Source of the DNA: Sphingobium sp. EP60837
GTDB taxonomy: Bacteria; Pseudomonadota; Alphaproteobacteria; Sphingomonadales; Sphingomonadaceae
DNA: 64,000 nt
Assembly: GCF_001658005.1 (NCBI RefSeq)
Contig: NZ_CP015988.1
Span: 205,216 to 269,215, forward strand
Direction of reading: 5' to 3'
The notes under the pieces are model-generated. The model saw only the letters and a program-made list of their open reading frames with translations, was not told where the DNA came from and ran no database searches. Each line of letters starts with the position of its first letter. The first letter of the stretch is position 1. A program made the translations under genes and the position numbers. This document shows, one piece after another, positions 42,332 through 49,661 of this stretch.

Positions 42332-42655
42332 TCATCCTCTAAAGCGGCTCACCGCTTTCTTCCATTCTCGCTCGTCTGGTAGCGGAAAGCGATGACGCGG
42401 GGGCTTGTTGCTTGTCTCCATTACCAGCGGACGTACCTTCCGGCCGTAACGCTGGGAGCAGGTCTTGCAGTAAAATCGCCGCTTGGCTTCCCCGAAGTCA
42501 TCGCTCCAGCCTTTCTGATGGAATTTCCACCACAGCCCGTGAGCCTCAAAAAACGCTTCGCGCCGGCAACGACATTCTACCCTGACGGAATAGTGCCATG
42601 CTGCGGCTTCGAAAATGCAGGTCGCCACTTTGAGCCCGTCCCGATAGCGCGCCAC
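42332..42655 (-). CDS. small protein with two Cys pairs, probable zinc ribbon
   Basis: A 107-residue protein from GTG 42655, starting 1 bp after the TGA of the upstream frame. It contains VECRCRR and YCKTCSQRYGRK, two Cys pairs about 40 residues apart with basic residues around, as in a zinc-binding module. The tail is Arg/Lys-rich. The function is unknown. Confidence 0.6.
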   Translation of the reverse strand: MARYRDGLKVATCIFEAAAWHYSVRVECRCRREAFFEAHGLWWKFHQKGWSDDFGEAKRRFYCKTCSQRYGRKVRPLVMETSNKPPRHRFPLPDEREWKKAVSRFRG

Positions 42656-42656
42656 A

Positions 42657-42958
42657 TCATTCCTGAACCAGATCCGGCGAGGGCATCGAAGCAATCAGAT
42701 CTCCGGAGCTGATCTCCCATGCCCTGGCGAGCGCATCCACTTCTGCGCGCGACACGCGGTCGCCACCGCTGATCGTCACATGAGCCGCGCGGCTGCGATG
42801 CCAGTTTGCCGGGCGAGGCGCTCAAAGGGTGTGGCTCGCTGGCGTTGCCAGGCATAGAACCATGGATCTCCCTCGCGAATGCATCGGGCGACAGGATGAT
42901 CATGTGAAAAGCTGTCCAGCGGCCGTGCTATGGGGCGCTCGCCTTTTCGCCTGCTCAC
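42657..42958 (-). pseudogene. frameshifted HTH-like protein
   Basis: The frame from 42958 reads through DSFSHDHPVARCIREGDPWFYAWQRQ to RQTGIAAARLM and stops at 42776. In another frame the sequence continues at once with TISGGDRVSRAEVDALARAW and EISSGDLIASMPSPDLVQE, ending with TGA at 42657. Together they form one coherent protein of about 99 residues, so two bases too many (or one too few) lie near 42776-42782. It is either a real frameshift or a sequencing error. Confidence 0.65.
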
Positions 42959-43137
42959 AGCAGCGCACCCTGCTCGATGGGCTGGAAGAAACGCGCTGCG
43001 GTCACAGCATTGCGGTAGTGAACGGTTTCAAGGCGCTCAGCCTCTTCAAACTTAACCGGCGTCCATTCTTCCGATGGATAGACTGTGTTGTAGATGACGC
43101 GCGCCGCCTCCCGCAGCGTGCCTCCTGGTTGCGACAT
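42955..43137 (-). CDS. small hypothetical protein, 60 aa
   Basis: The ATG at 43137 has a perfect AGGAGG site, and the end overlaps the next start by 4 bp, which supports a real gene. No family is recognised. It is the first gene of the reverse unit that includes the frameshifted HTH-like gene, the zinc-ribbon gene and the gene at 41965. Confidence 0.6.
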   Translation of the reverse strand: MSQPGGTLREAARVIYNTVYPSEEWTPVKFEEAERLETVHYRNAVTAARFFQPIEQGALL

Positions 43138-43208
43138 GATATCCTCCTGAGTCGGTGGACATCATAGAACAAAGAGAGAACATATGGGAGAGGGTTTGAC
43201 AGGTGGGA

Positions 43209-43352
43209 TCACCAGCCACTGCCCAGGTTGATCAATCCGAGCAGGCTCAAGACGATGATCGTGAGGATGGCAGAGATGAGCAGGGAGCCGAAGCAGCCCA
43301 GCTTATTCGAGAAAAACAGGAACAACGGCGCCTCCTTGCCTGGACTAAGCAT
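43209..43352 (-). CDS. possible small membrane protein, 47 aa
   Basis: From ATG 43352 the frame encodes a short N-terminus followed by one strong hydrophobic segment (CFGSLLISAILTIIVLSLLG) ending in LINLGSGW. There is no clear SD, so this is tentative. The hydrophobic pattern is the only support. Confidence 0.35.
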   Translation of the reverse strand: MLSPGKEAPLFLFFSNKLGCFGSLLISAILTIIVLSLLGLINLGSGW

Positions 43353-43419
43353 AGGCCGCGTGTGACGGGATTGTTCCCGCCCGGTTGACTCCCATGGGCA
43401 CAATTTCCACCTTGCTGGC

Positions 43420-44079
43420 ATGTGCAACCGGGCTGAACGCGGCGACACGCAGAAGGTGCTGAACCTGTTTGGCGCGAAGAAGGGCGCGCGGTTCAACGAG
43501 GGGCCGCTCCAGATCCATCCAGCGCAGCCTGGCACCGTTATCCGGCTGGAAAATAGCGAACGGGTTCTGGAGCAGATGACCTGGGGCTTCCCACTGACTC
43601 AAAAGAGCAAAAAGACCGGAAAGCCGCTCAAGCCCAAGCCCGTGAACAATGCGCGGTTCGACAAGCTGCACACCTATTTCTGGAAATGGGCTGCCTCAAA
43701 GCCCGAGCATCGCTGTCTGATCCCGACCGCGCGCTACTGCGAAGCCTGCGGGGAGCCGGGCTGCATGACCGAGACATGGCTGTCGGTGAAGGATCAGCCA
43801 ATCTTCGCCTGGGCGGGCCTATGGGCGAACAGCGATGAATGGGGAAGCGTCTTCACGGGCGTGATGACGGACAATGCTCCCGACCTGATCCACATTCACG
43901 ATCGCTCGCCCGTTATCATCGATCCAGCAGATTGGGACTTCTGGCTCACCGCGCCGCTTGAGGAGCTATATCGGTTTGACCGGCCCTACCCTGCCGATCG
44001 ACTTGCGGTGGAGCATACGACCACGCCTTGGTTCCAGAGGAAGGCGGTTGCGAGTCCGGACCAGGCGCCCCTGCTATGA
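43420..44079 (+). CDS. SRAP-domain protein (YedK/HMCES-like abasic-site shield)
   Basis: A 219-residue SRAP protein. The catalytic Cys2 follows the initiator Met (MCNR), Asn77 lies in NARFDKL, and His159 in IHDRSPV. SRAP proteins form a thiazolidine cross-link to abasic sites in single-stranded DNA. The usual Glu of the NARxE motif is Asp81 here. The motif WGFP is kept. A plasmid copy could protect single-stranded DNA during transfer; that is inference. Confidence 0.85.
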   Translation: MCNRAERGDTQKVLNLFGAKKGARFNEGPLQIHPAQPGTVIRLENSERVLEQMTWGFPLTQKSKKTGKPLKPKPVNNARFDKLHTYFWKWAASKPEHRCLIPTARYCEACGEPGCMTETWLSVKDQPIFAWAGLWANSDEWGSVFTGVMTDNAPDLIHIHDRSPVIIDPADWDFWLTAPLEELYRFDRPYPADRLAVEHTTTPWFQRKAVASPDQAPLL

Positions 44080-44288
44080 CGGACCTGTCGCAGCCTGACG
44101 AGGCCCGCTGCTGGGCAAAGGCGCGAGAGGTGATCGAGAAGTACGGCGACGATGTAGACGCATTTCTGGAACTTATGATCGACACATGCGGCAAGGAATG
44201 CGAGATGCAGCTCCTCATGGAGTGGCTAGTGATCCGGACCTGTGTCGCCATGATCCTGAACGGCAACGGCAGCACGGCAGCGCATTAG
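44076..44288 (+). CDS. small hypothetical protein coupled to the SRAP gene
   Basis: A 70-residue helical acidic protein whose ATG overlaps the SRAP stop by 4 bp. The family is unknown. The middle contains two Cys in DTCGKECEM. It converges with the FlbD-like gene, overlapping it by 4 bp at the 3' ends. Confidence 0.6.
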   Translation: MTDLSQPDEARCWAKAREVIEKYGDDVDAFLELMIDTCGKECEMQLLMEWLVIRTCVAMILNGNGSTAAH

Positions 44289-44470
44289 CAGCCCGCCTGC
44301 CGCTCCGGGTTCAACACCTCAGCCACAGTATCGTAGCTCTCCTGAAGCTCCAGCTTTCGACCATCGGCGAACACCACAAGCGTGCCATCATCGCAGGGCT
44401 GGAAATAATCGATTTGGTCCATGTTGATGGTGACCGGATTGCCATCGGCGAGGGTAAACTCAGCTATCAT
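44285..44470 (-). CDS. small FlbD-like protein
   Basis: A 61-residue protein with a pattern seen in FlbD-like small proteins: MIxxxTLxxGNPVxINxDxIDYF, then GTLVVFADGRKLELQESYDTVAEVL. Its ATG follows a GGAG site. FlbD relatives are tied to flagella in some bacteria, but many plasmid copies have no known role. Confidence 0.55.
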   Translation of the reverse strand: MIAEFTLADGNPVTINMDQIDYFQPCDDGTLVVFADGRKLELQESYDTVAEVLNPERQAGC

Positions 44471-44646
44471 CGAAACATCTCCTGCCTGGGAACAGCGCTC
44501 TACACGCCGTTTCGTTGCGGAGATTTCGCAGGATGATGTTGTTCATCCTCCTCTCGGCTGCCCCTTCACCTGCAGGAACAGCAAAGAATTTTGCTAACTA
44601 TCGCAGTTTAAGGCGAATCGTTTCGTCTTCTGCTTTGATTCTTGGT

Positions 44647-44709
44647 GCAGGTTACGCCTGCATTGCGACCCAAACTTGCCCCGCCATCATAGTTAAGGCG
44701 GGGCTTTTT
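44647..44709 (+). ncRNA. candidate small RNA, unit A
   Basis: A compact module: GCAGG-TTACG-CCTGC hairpin at 44647-44661, a 16-nt single-stranded linker ATTGCGACCCAAACTT, then GCCCCGCC (44678-44685) and GGCGGGGC (44697-44704) forming a perfect 8-bp stem followed by TTTTT. It has the form of the 3' part of a small RNA with an intrinsic terminator. A near-copy lies 155 bp downstream. Promoter not identified. Confidence 0.6.
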
Positions 44710-44801
44710 GCTATGGAACTTCCGTTATAATACTTCATCGCCGCTAGACAGCGCAAGAGAGCTATGTCGCAACCATCAGCCAGGATGGCGCTTATGCCTT
44801 T

Positions 44802-44864
44802 GCAGGTTACCTGCATTGCGACCCAACTTAGCCCTGCCTTCCTTTCAGTGAGGCGGGGCTTTTT
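44802..44864 (+). ncRNA. candidate small RNA, unit B (tandem copy)
   Basis: The same module as unit A: GCAGG-TTA-CCTGC hairpin, linker ATTGCGACCCAACTTA, stem GCCCTGCC (44831-44838) with GGCGGGGC (44852-44859) and TTTTT. The linker is almost identical to unit A while the terminator loop differs. A TATAAT-like box at 44725-44730 could start a transcript of about 125 nt that ends here. The family is not recognised. Confidence 0.6.
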
Positions 44865-44962
44865 CCTTAAACCATTCAGATCGTTTGCAGTTCCGCCCGC
44901 GGCCGCGGGCGATTTGTCACTTATCGGAAGGTAATCATCGACGCAGGTCCTACCTTCCGAGC

Positions 44963-45148
44963 TCAAGGGTCATTAACCGGCAGCGGCTTATGGCCTTCCT
45001 CTTCATGATGCAGAACGTCGCCCAGCCGCCGCATGTCTACCAGCTGACCGCAGCTGGGACAGGCAAAGAAATTGTCCGCCTCATCCTCCGAAACGCTAAA
45101 GGTGGGCAAGCAAGCATTCAGCTCTTCGCGTGTCTTTTCGTCGATCAT
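44963..45148 (-). CDS. small zinc-finger-like protein
   Basis: A 61-residue protein counted from ATG 45148. It carries CPSCGQLVDMRRLGDVLHHEEEGH, a Cys pair followed by His residues, which looks like one zinc site. A longer frame starts at 45292 but crosses a strong hairpin. The family seems common in sphingomonads; function unknown. Confidence 0.6.
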   Translation of the reverse strand: MIDEKTREELNACLPTFSVSEDEADNFFACPSCGQLVDMRRLGDVLHHEEEGHKPLPVNDP

Positions 45149-45209
45149 GGCAGCACCGCATGGGGTCATCGCGGTTGAGCAACTGCCTCTCTGGAGTCGC
45201 GCACCGCAG

Positions 45210-45266
45210 CTACAGAAGAAGCCCCGCAGCGGGGAATCGAGCGGGGCTTCCCAGGCTTTGTGCCTG
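45210..45266 (-). ncRNA. candidate small RNA or attenuated leader (reverse strand)
   Basis: On the reverse strand a TATAAT box at 45278-45273 is followed by a CAGGC-ACAAA-GCCTG hairpin (45266-45252) and a perfect 10-bp stem GAAGCCCCGC / GCGGGGCTTC (45250-45241 and 45227-45218), then TTCTGT. The order, hairpin plus GC-rich terminator stem, resembles units A and B. It lies about 60 bp upstream of the zinc-finger-like gene, so it may be an attenuator for that gene. Confidence 0.5.
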
Positions 45267-45375
45267 CCGATCATTATACGCTCGATAAGCACGAAAACCC
45301 ATGGTTCATTCGGACTAGGGGGCCGCCGCGATGATTAAGGCTACAGCGAATCCATCGTAGACGCCGCACGCGCGC

Positions 45376-45693
45376 TTAAAGCTTCGGCTCCAGTAACCGT
45401 GCCACTTTTCGCTTCTGCATCTTCAACGTCGGGGTAGCTCGCTCCAGCTTTTTAACGGTCGTCCAGAAGCCATCCCGTTCCCGATCCGTCAGGGTCCTTC
45501 CAAGACACTCAGCCGCTGATTTTCGCTCCCCAGCTGCGGAACGTCCCGTATTCTGACGGCTCTCGGTCCCTTTGAAGACGTTCGACGCCGAAATTCCGTC
45601 TTTCAGCTGCGGACTGACCGCTGCCCAGGTGCATGAGCGGGCGATGGCACGATGCCGCCCGACCCATTTACATCTGCGATGGCGGGGGTGCAC
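45376..45693 (-). CDS. doubtful hypothetical protein
   Basis: A 105-residue frame. The C-terminal 40 residues (LTDRERDGFWTTVKKLERATPTLKMQKRKVARLL) look protein-like and helical, the N-terminal part less so. There is no clear SD. It lies 13 bp after the gene at 45707 on the same strand, so it could be its partner. Confidence 0.3.
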   Translation of the reverse strand: MHPRHRRCKWVGRHRAIARSCTWAAVSPQLKDGISASNVFKGTESRQNTGRSAAGERKSAAECLGRTLTDRERDGFWTTVKKLERATPTLKMQKRKVARLLEPKL

Positions 45694-45706
45694 GATTTAC
45701 GTCCCC

Positions 45707-46027
45707 TTAGTCACCGTTGGCATCAACCACGAAAACCGTGGGTTTGCCGCGGGACGCCGGATCCCATCCTGCCGATAATGCTGCCCGCACCCCTCGCGAA
45801 GCAATCGCATCGTTTATGTGCAAACGCCCTTTCGGCAATCCTTTCATCAGGCGCTTGGGTGCCGGAAATTCCAGCACGGCTTCGCGCGGCATGTCTCTCT
45901 GACGTAGGGAGACAGTCATTCCCTTCCAGCCATCGGAAGAGGACAATTGAGGCTCGCTCAGGAGTTCCCAATCATATTTGGAACCGTCGATCTCTACAGT
46001 GCCGCTGCGGCCGGGTGCTTTAAACAT
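45707..46027 (-). CDS. hypothetical protein, 106 aa
   Basis: The sequence contains the blocks GTVEIDGSKYDWELLSEPQ, SLRQRDMPREAVLEFP and GWDPASRGKPTVFVVDA, which I associate with a small conserved sphingomonad protein of unknown function. It is mainly beta-rich, without signal peptide. Confidence 0.65.
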   Translation of the reverse strand: MFKAPGRSGTVEIDGSKYDWELLSEPQLSSSDGWKGMTVSLRQRDMPREAVLEFPAPKRLMKGLPKGRLHINDAIASRGVRAALSAGWDPASRGKPTVFVVDANGD

Positions 46028-46212
46028 GTCATACCCTTAGCATGTCAGCAGCGGTACTCCATCCATGGTATGGCAGGTTTTCTCGACGCCCTCAGTCGCC
46101 ATTCTGAGCGAACAGGATCATATGGTCGAGTCCATCACCAACGGGCGTATAAGCACAATCGTCTGCAGCGCGGCAATTCCCCCTCTGGGTGAAGGGTGGG
46201 ATGAGGTTTATC

Positions 46213-47043
46213 TTAATCGCCTAACCAACCGGATATAATCTCGCCCTTGTGCCCTTCGGGCGCTAACGCCGCCCGCAAAGCTTCCAACAGTGGCGGCAGT
46301 GTCTGCGTGAAAGCGTAGGGCGGATTGACGATATAGAGGCCCGCGCCGTTGTAGATGCCGGGTTGCTCGCTATCATATAGCCAATGCTCCACCCGCAGCA
46401 ATTTTGGGACGCCGAGCTTGCGTAACTGCTGCTTCCACTGCCAATGCGTGGCGCGGTCTTTCAGCGGAAACCAGATTACCGTCACACCATGTGCCCATTT
46501 GCGGTGAGCGGCGGCGAGGGTGGCGGTGATGCGCGCGCGTTCGTCCGGCTGCTCGTAGGGCGGGTCGACCACCACCACGCCGCGCGCGGTGCGGGGCGGC
46601 ACCATAGCCAGCCACAGTTCGTAGGCGTCGCGTTCATGCACGGCCGCGCTGCTGCCCCGCATGACGCCGCGTAGGGTGTGAGCGTCTTCCGGGTGCTTTT
46701 CGTTGAGGATCAGGAAATCCTGCGGGCGCAAAAGCTGCGCGAGAAACTGCGGCGAGCCGGGGTAGAGGCACGGTTCGCTACCCACGTTCACCGCCTGCAC
46801 AGCGGCGCGGTAGTCGTCTAACAAGGGGTCCGGGTCGGCAAAGGCCCGCAGCACGCCCTGCGTGGCCTCGCCGGTGCGTTGGGCTTCGTCGCCGCCAAGG
46901 TCGTACAGCCCGCACCCGGCATGAGTGTCGATCAGGGTCAACGCGCCCGGCTTTTGCTGCAAGGCCCGCACCAAGGCGATTAGGAGGCTGTGCTTGACGA
47001 CATCGGCGCTATTGCCGGCATGGAAGGAATGGCGATAATTCAT
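46213..47043 (-). CDS. rlmJ: 23S rRNA (adenine(2030)-N(6))-methyltransferase RlmJ
   Basis: A 276-residue protein matching RlmJ along its length: the N-terminal MNYRHSFHAGNSADVVKH, SAM-binding DTHAGCGLYDL and the catalytic DPPY motif at 160-163. It methylates A2030 of 23S rRNA. It is normally a chromosomal gene, so its presence among cargo suggests capture or an extra copy. Confidence 0.95.
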   Translation of the reverse strand: MNYRHSFHAGNSADVVKHSLLIALVRALQQKPGALTLIDTHAGCGLYDLGGDEAQRTGEATQGVLRAFADPDPLLDDYRAAVQAVNVGSEPCLYPGSPQFLAQLLRPQDFLILNEKHPEDAHTLRGVMRGSSAAVHERDAYELWLAMVPPRTARGVVVVDPPYEQPDERARITATLAAAHRKWAHGVTVIWFPLKDRATHWQWKQQLRKLGVPKLLRVEHWLYDSEQPGIYNGAGLYIVNPPYAFTQTLPPLLEALRAALAPEGHKGEIISGWLGD

Positions 47044-47506
47044 TGTGATTCATGATTCTGACGGCCTGCCTTTAGACGAGCAGCCGGACCTTCTGCAAAG
47101 CGAAGTTATGGCCGCGCCGGTATTGTTGGGCGCACTAATCGAGCGCGAAGCGATTGAAGCAACCAATCCGGTGCTCGTATGGGCTGGGCAGAACCCTCCG
47201 AAGCGCTTTAGCGCGAGGCCCCAAGCCCGCGTTAGTGATCGTCACCGGACGCGAATCCGACCCATTTCTGCCATCCAAGTGGCCGATTCTATTTTCCAGC
47301 TGCTGACCGTCAGCTCTTTAATGGGGTAGGGGGTTAGCCTCACCGGTTTGCTGTGCTCTGGCTCAAGTTTATGTCCCAGCCTTCGACTTTCGGTCGCTGA
47401 CCTATTCACATCACGGATCTTGAACAGCATCGGCGAAGAGCATAATTTTCGCGACGGCCCTTATCGGCCGCTAAAGGTAGAGGATAGGAAGAAAGGAGGC
47501 AAAGCA
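47044..47506. other. gap with a dispersed-repeat copy
   Basis: Between rlmJ and the next gene an open frame starts near 47045 on the plus strand, but it lacks an SD and has no recognisable product. The segment 47283-47318 is a diverged copy of 35654-35690. Nothing else is seen. Confidence 0.35.
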
Positions 47507-47719
47507 ATGTCCCTCTCCCATTTTCACGACCCGTTAGATGTAGTTCACCATCCCCAGTTTGAGCCAGAGGTAAAGCGATCTATTCTGGCCTCGTGGGCCT
47601 CCGATGCTCACGCGGTTGAGGGCAAGCCCGCCCTGAGGAAGCAGCCTAAGGTACGGCGTCCCTTCTCAGTGGATGATGTGATGGACGCACTGCGGCATCT
47701 CGACGGGAGCGCGCACTGA
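47507..47719 (+). CDS. small hypothetical protein, 70 aa
   Basis: The ATG at 47507 has a strong AAAGGAGG site. The protein has a His/Pro-rich N-terminus (SHFHDPLDVVHHPQFEPEVKRSILASWASDA), which resembles small CaaX- or anti-sigma-like motifs I cannot name, and a basic middle. It starts a run of small genes ahead of the hsp20 pair. Confidence 0.6.
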   Translation: MSLSHFHDPLDVVHHPQFEPEVKRSILASWASDAHAVEGKPALRKQPKVRRPFSVDDVMDALRHLDGSAH

Positions 47720-47722
47720 GCC

Positions 47723-47911
47723 ATGTCGCACCGATTTCTGGCGTATCTCAGCGAGGAGCACACCCGGCTGAAGCGGGCTAACGCTACGCTGAAGGCCAAC
47801 GGACAGGCTGACGGCCCCCAAATGGCGCACCTGCAGATGCTGGCGCAGGCCGTGGAGCGGCAGATCGAACAGTGGGCGTCTGATCTCCTGCCTCGACGAG
47901 AGGCGGTTTAA
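47723..47911 (+). CDS. small helical protein, DUF465-like
   Basis: A 62-residue protein starting MSHRFLAYLSEEHTRLKRAN, a pattern of the DUF465/YdcH group of short coiled-coil proteins. It lies 3 bp after the gene at 47507. Confidence 0.55.
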   Translation: MSHRFLAYLSEEHTRLKRANATLKANGQADGPQMAHLQMLAQAVERQIEQWASDLLPRREAV

Positions 47912-48028
47912 AATCGATGCATAAATGAAATGGCAGGCGGGGCGACTTCGGAGAATTCGTCTCGCTTGCCATTCTCGATCAACCCTCAAGGGTTTCAAAA
48001 TCAAGCGTTTTTTCGCTAGATCGAGGGC

Positions 48029-48151
48029 CTTGAAAAACTACCAGGGCTTACCAGATAAATCGCTGCCGGATGCCGGCAGGGTCCGGTATGGAGAGCGCCC
48101 GCTCTCTCGGGCGCATCTTCATAGACTTGTTGCTCAATGGAGGACTTGGAT
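48029..48151 (+). promoter_or_regulatory. heat-shock promoter candidate and ROSE-like RNA thermometer
   Basis: A CTTGAAA box at 48029 may be the -35 element of an RpoH promoter. The leader then contains several stems (GAGAGCG-CC-CGCTCTC near 48090; TGCCG with CGGCA near 48065). It ends TTGTTGCTCAATGGAGGA just before the hsp20 ATG. The TTGCT next to the SD GGAGGA is the hallmark of ROSE elements, which melt at heat-shock temperature to free the ribosome-binding site of alphaproteobacterial small heat-shock genes. Confidence 0.65.
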
Positions 48152-48649
48152 ATGAGGACCAACTTTGACTTTACCCCGTTTCGAATGTCGACCGTGGGGT
48201 TCGATCGCTTGTTCGATCTGCTGGAAAACGGGTTGGCCGCGAGTGTCGGCGAAGGCTATCCACCTTTCAACATCGTCCGTGAAGGTGAGGATTGCTACCG
48301 CATCGACCTGGCAGTGGCCGGCTTCCGCCAGGAGGAGATCGAAATCTCGACACAGCAGAACATGCTCTTGGTGACCGGTCGTAAGAGCGATGGCGACGAA
48401 GGCCATGTGCTTTACCGTGGCATCGGCGCGCGTGACTTTGAGCGCCGCTTTGGACTCGCCGATCACGTTCAGGTGAGAAGCGCAGACTTGAAGGACGGTG
48501 TGCTGTCGATCGAACTGATGCGCGAGATTCCGGAGGCTATGAAGCCCCGGAAAATCCGGATCAGTTCGGCGAATGGCGATCTCGATCAACCGCAAGCCAC
48601 CCCGGCAATCGCGAGCGATGAAGATATTCGGTTAGAGGCAAAGCATTAA
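48152..48649 (+). CDS. small heat-shock protein (Hsp20 family), IbpA-like
   Basis: A 165-residue protein with an alpha-crystallin domain (residues about 38-130: FNIVREGEDCYRIDLAVAGF, VLYRGIGARDFERRFGLADH, GVLSIELMREIPE). Class A rhizobial/alphaproteobacterial IbpA-type. It binds unfolding proteins during heat stress. The ATG at 48152 has GGAGGA 7 nt upstream; the earlier ATG at 48137 overlaps that SD. Confidence 0.93.
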   Translation: MRTNFDFTPFRMSTVGFDRLFDLLENGLAASVGEGYPPFNIVREGEDCYRIDLAVAGFRQEEIEISTQQNMLLVTGRKSDGDEGHVLYRGIGARDFERRFGLADHVQVRSADLKDGVLSIELMREIPEAMKPRKIRISSANGDLDQPQATPAIASDEDIRLEAKH

Positions 48650-48706
48650 GCTCTTCGCCGCTGAATATACGCGGCGATGATTGCCAGCAACCCAAGGAGA
48701 TGAATC

Positions 48707-49210
48707 ATGGCAATGCGTGATTTGGTTCCGTGGCGCCGGCAGGAGAATACGGCGCCTTCGATGTATCAGCAAAGGGAACAGAACCCCTTCGCTCAATTGC
48801 ATCGGGAGATGGATAGGATTTTTGACGACTTCTTCCGCACGCCCATGGTGGGCGGAAGCGCTCTGTCTGGCCCAGGCTGGCCCAGTCTGGAGGTGAAGGA
48901 GAGTGAAAACCAGGTGACGATCACCGCGGAACTTCCCGGCATGAACGAGAAGGATATCGAACTCTCGATCTATAATGGTGTCCTTACCCTCAGGGGCGAA
49001 AAGAAGAGCGAGCATGAAGACAAGGACCGGGGCTGGTCGGAACGCTTCTACGGCCGCTTCGAACGATCCATCGCGCTTCCGGCGGGCGCGGACGAAGAAC
49101 ATTGCGGCGCTGATTTCAGAGACGGTGTGCTGACCGTGCGCCTTCCGAAATCGGATGCGCCGGACAAGGGGCGCAGGATCCAGATCGGCGCGCCGCAGAC
49201 ACAGCATTGA
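48707..49210 (+). CDS. small heat-shock protein (Hsp20 family), second type
   Basis: A 167-residue Hsp20 of a different class, resembling archaeal/HspC-type proteins: RDLVPWRRQ at the start, FAQLHREMDRIFDDFF, then SLEVKESENQVTITAELPGMNEKDIELSIYNGVLTLRGEKK. An AAGGAG site precedes the ATG. It follows the first hsp20 by 57 bp and is probably expressed with it. Confidence 0.94.
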   Translation: MAMRDLVPWRRQENTAPSMYQQREQNPFAQLHREMDRIFDDFFRTPMVGGSALSGPGWPSLEVKESENQVTITAELPGMNEKDIELSIYNGVLTLRGEKKSEHEDKDRGWSERFYGRFERSIALPAGADEEHCGADFRDGVLTVRLPKSDAPDKGRRIQIGAPQTQH

Positions 49211-49411
49211 CTCTTCAGGCGTGCCGCCTTGCGCGGCACGCCGCCTTTTCTTCGCGATATTTTCACTGCGTCTCGTGAAGCGCTTTCGACCCAAAGTGGC
49301 CGTTCAGCCCCCTATTTTCGAGCCTCAGGAGTCGACCGTCTGCTATTCGGCGGCTGTCGACCACTAAGCCGACTTTCCACTCGACGCCAGAGAGCGAAGG
49401 TTAATAGCAAC

Positions 49412-49612
49412 ATGAACACGCCCCACGACAATCCAGTGCCCGTCCAATGTGGCAGCAACGCCGTAGAGTGCGCTCGGGACGGACTAGAGGATTTGGTCGA
49501 GGCGATGGAGGACGAGCACAATGCGCCCAACTCCTTCCTTCACGATGCCCGGATGCCGTTTCTCAGGCACCACGCAGATCGACAAAGGAACGCTTGGCGA
49601 ACATACCAGTGA
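49412..49612 (+). CDS. possible small hypothetical protein, 66 aa
   Basis: From ATG 49412 (GAAGG 11 nt upstream) the frame encodes a short acidic protein with a CGSNAVECARDGLEDLVEAMEDEHN helix and a basic, His-rich end. The longer frame from 49229 is less credible. No family recognised. Confidence 0.4.
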   Translation: MNTPHDNPVPVQCGSNAVECARDGLEDLVEAMEDEHNAPNSFLHDARMPFLRHHADRQRNAWRTYQ

Positions 49613-49661
49613 TCCAGTATGATGCGGGCATGATCCAGCGAAACCGAGCCATGATGTCGGC

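Noticed and set aside
44515..44966. Frames of 71 and 104 codons across the candidate small-RNA pair
   Set aside because: They cross two intrinsic terminators, have no SD and no known product; the RNA structures explain the region better.
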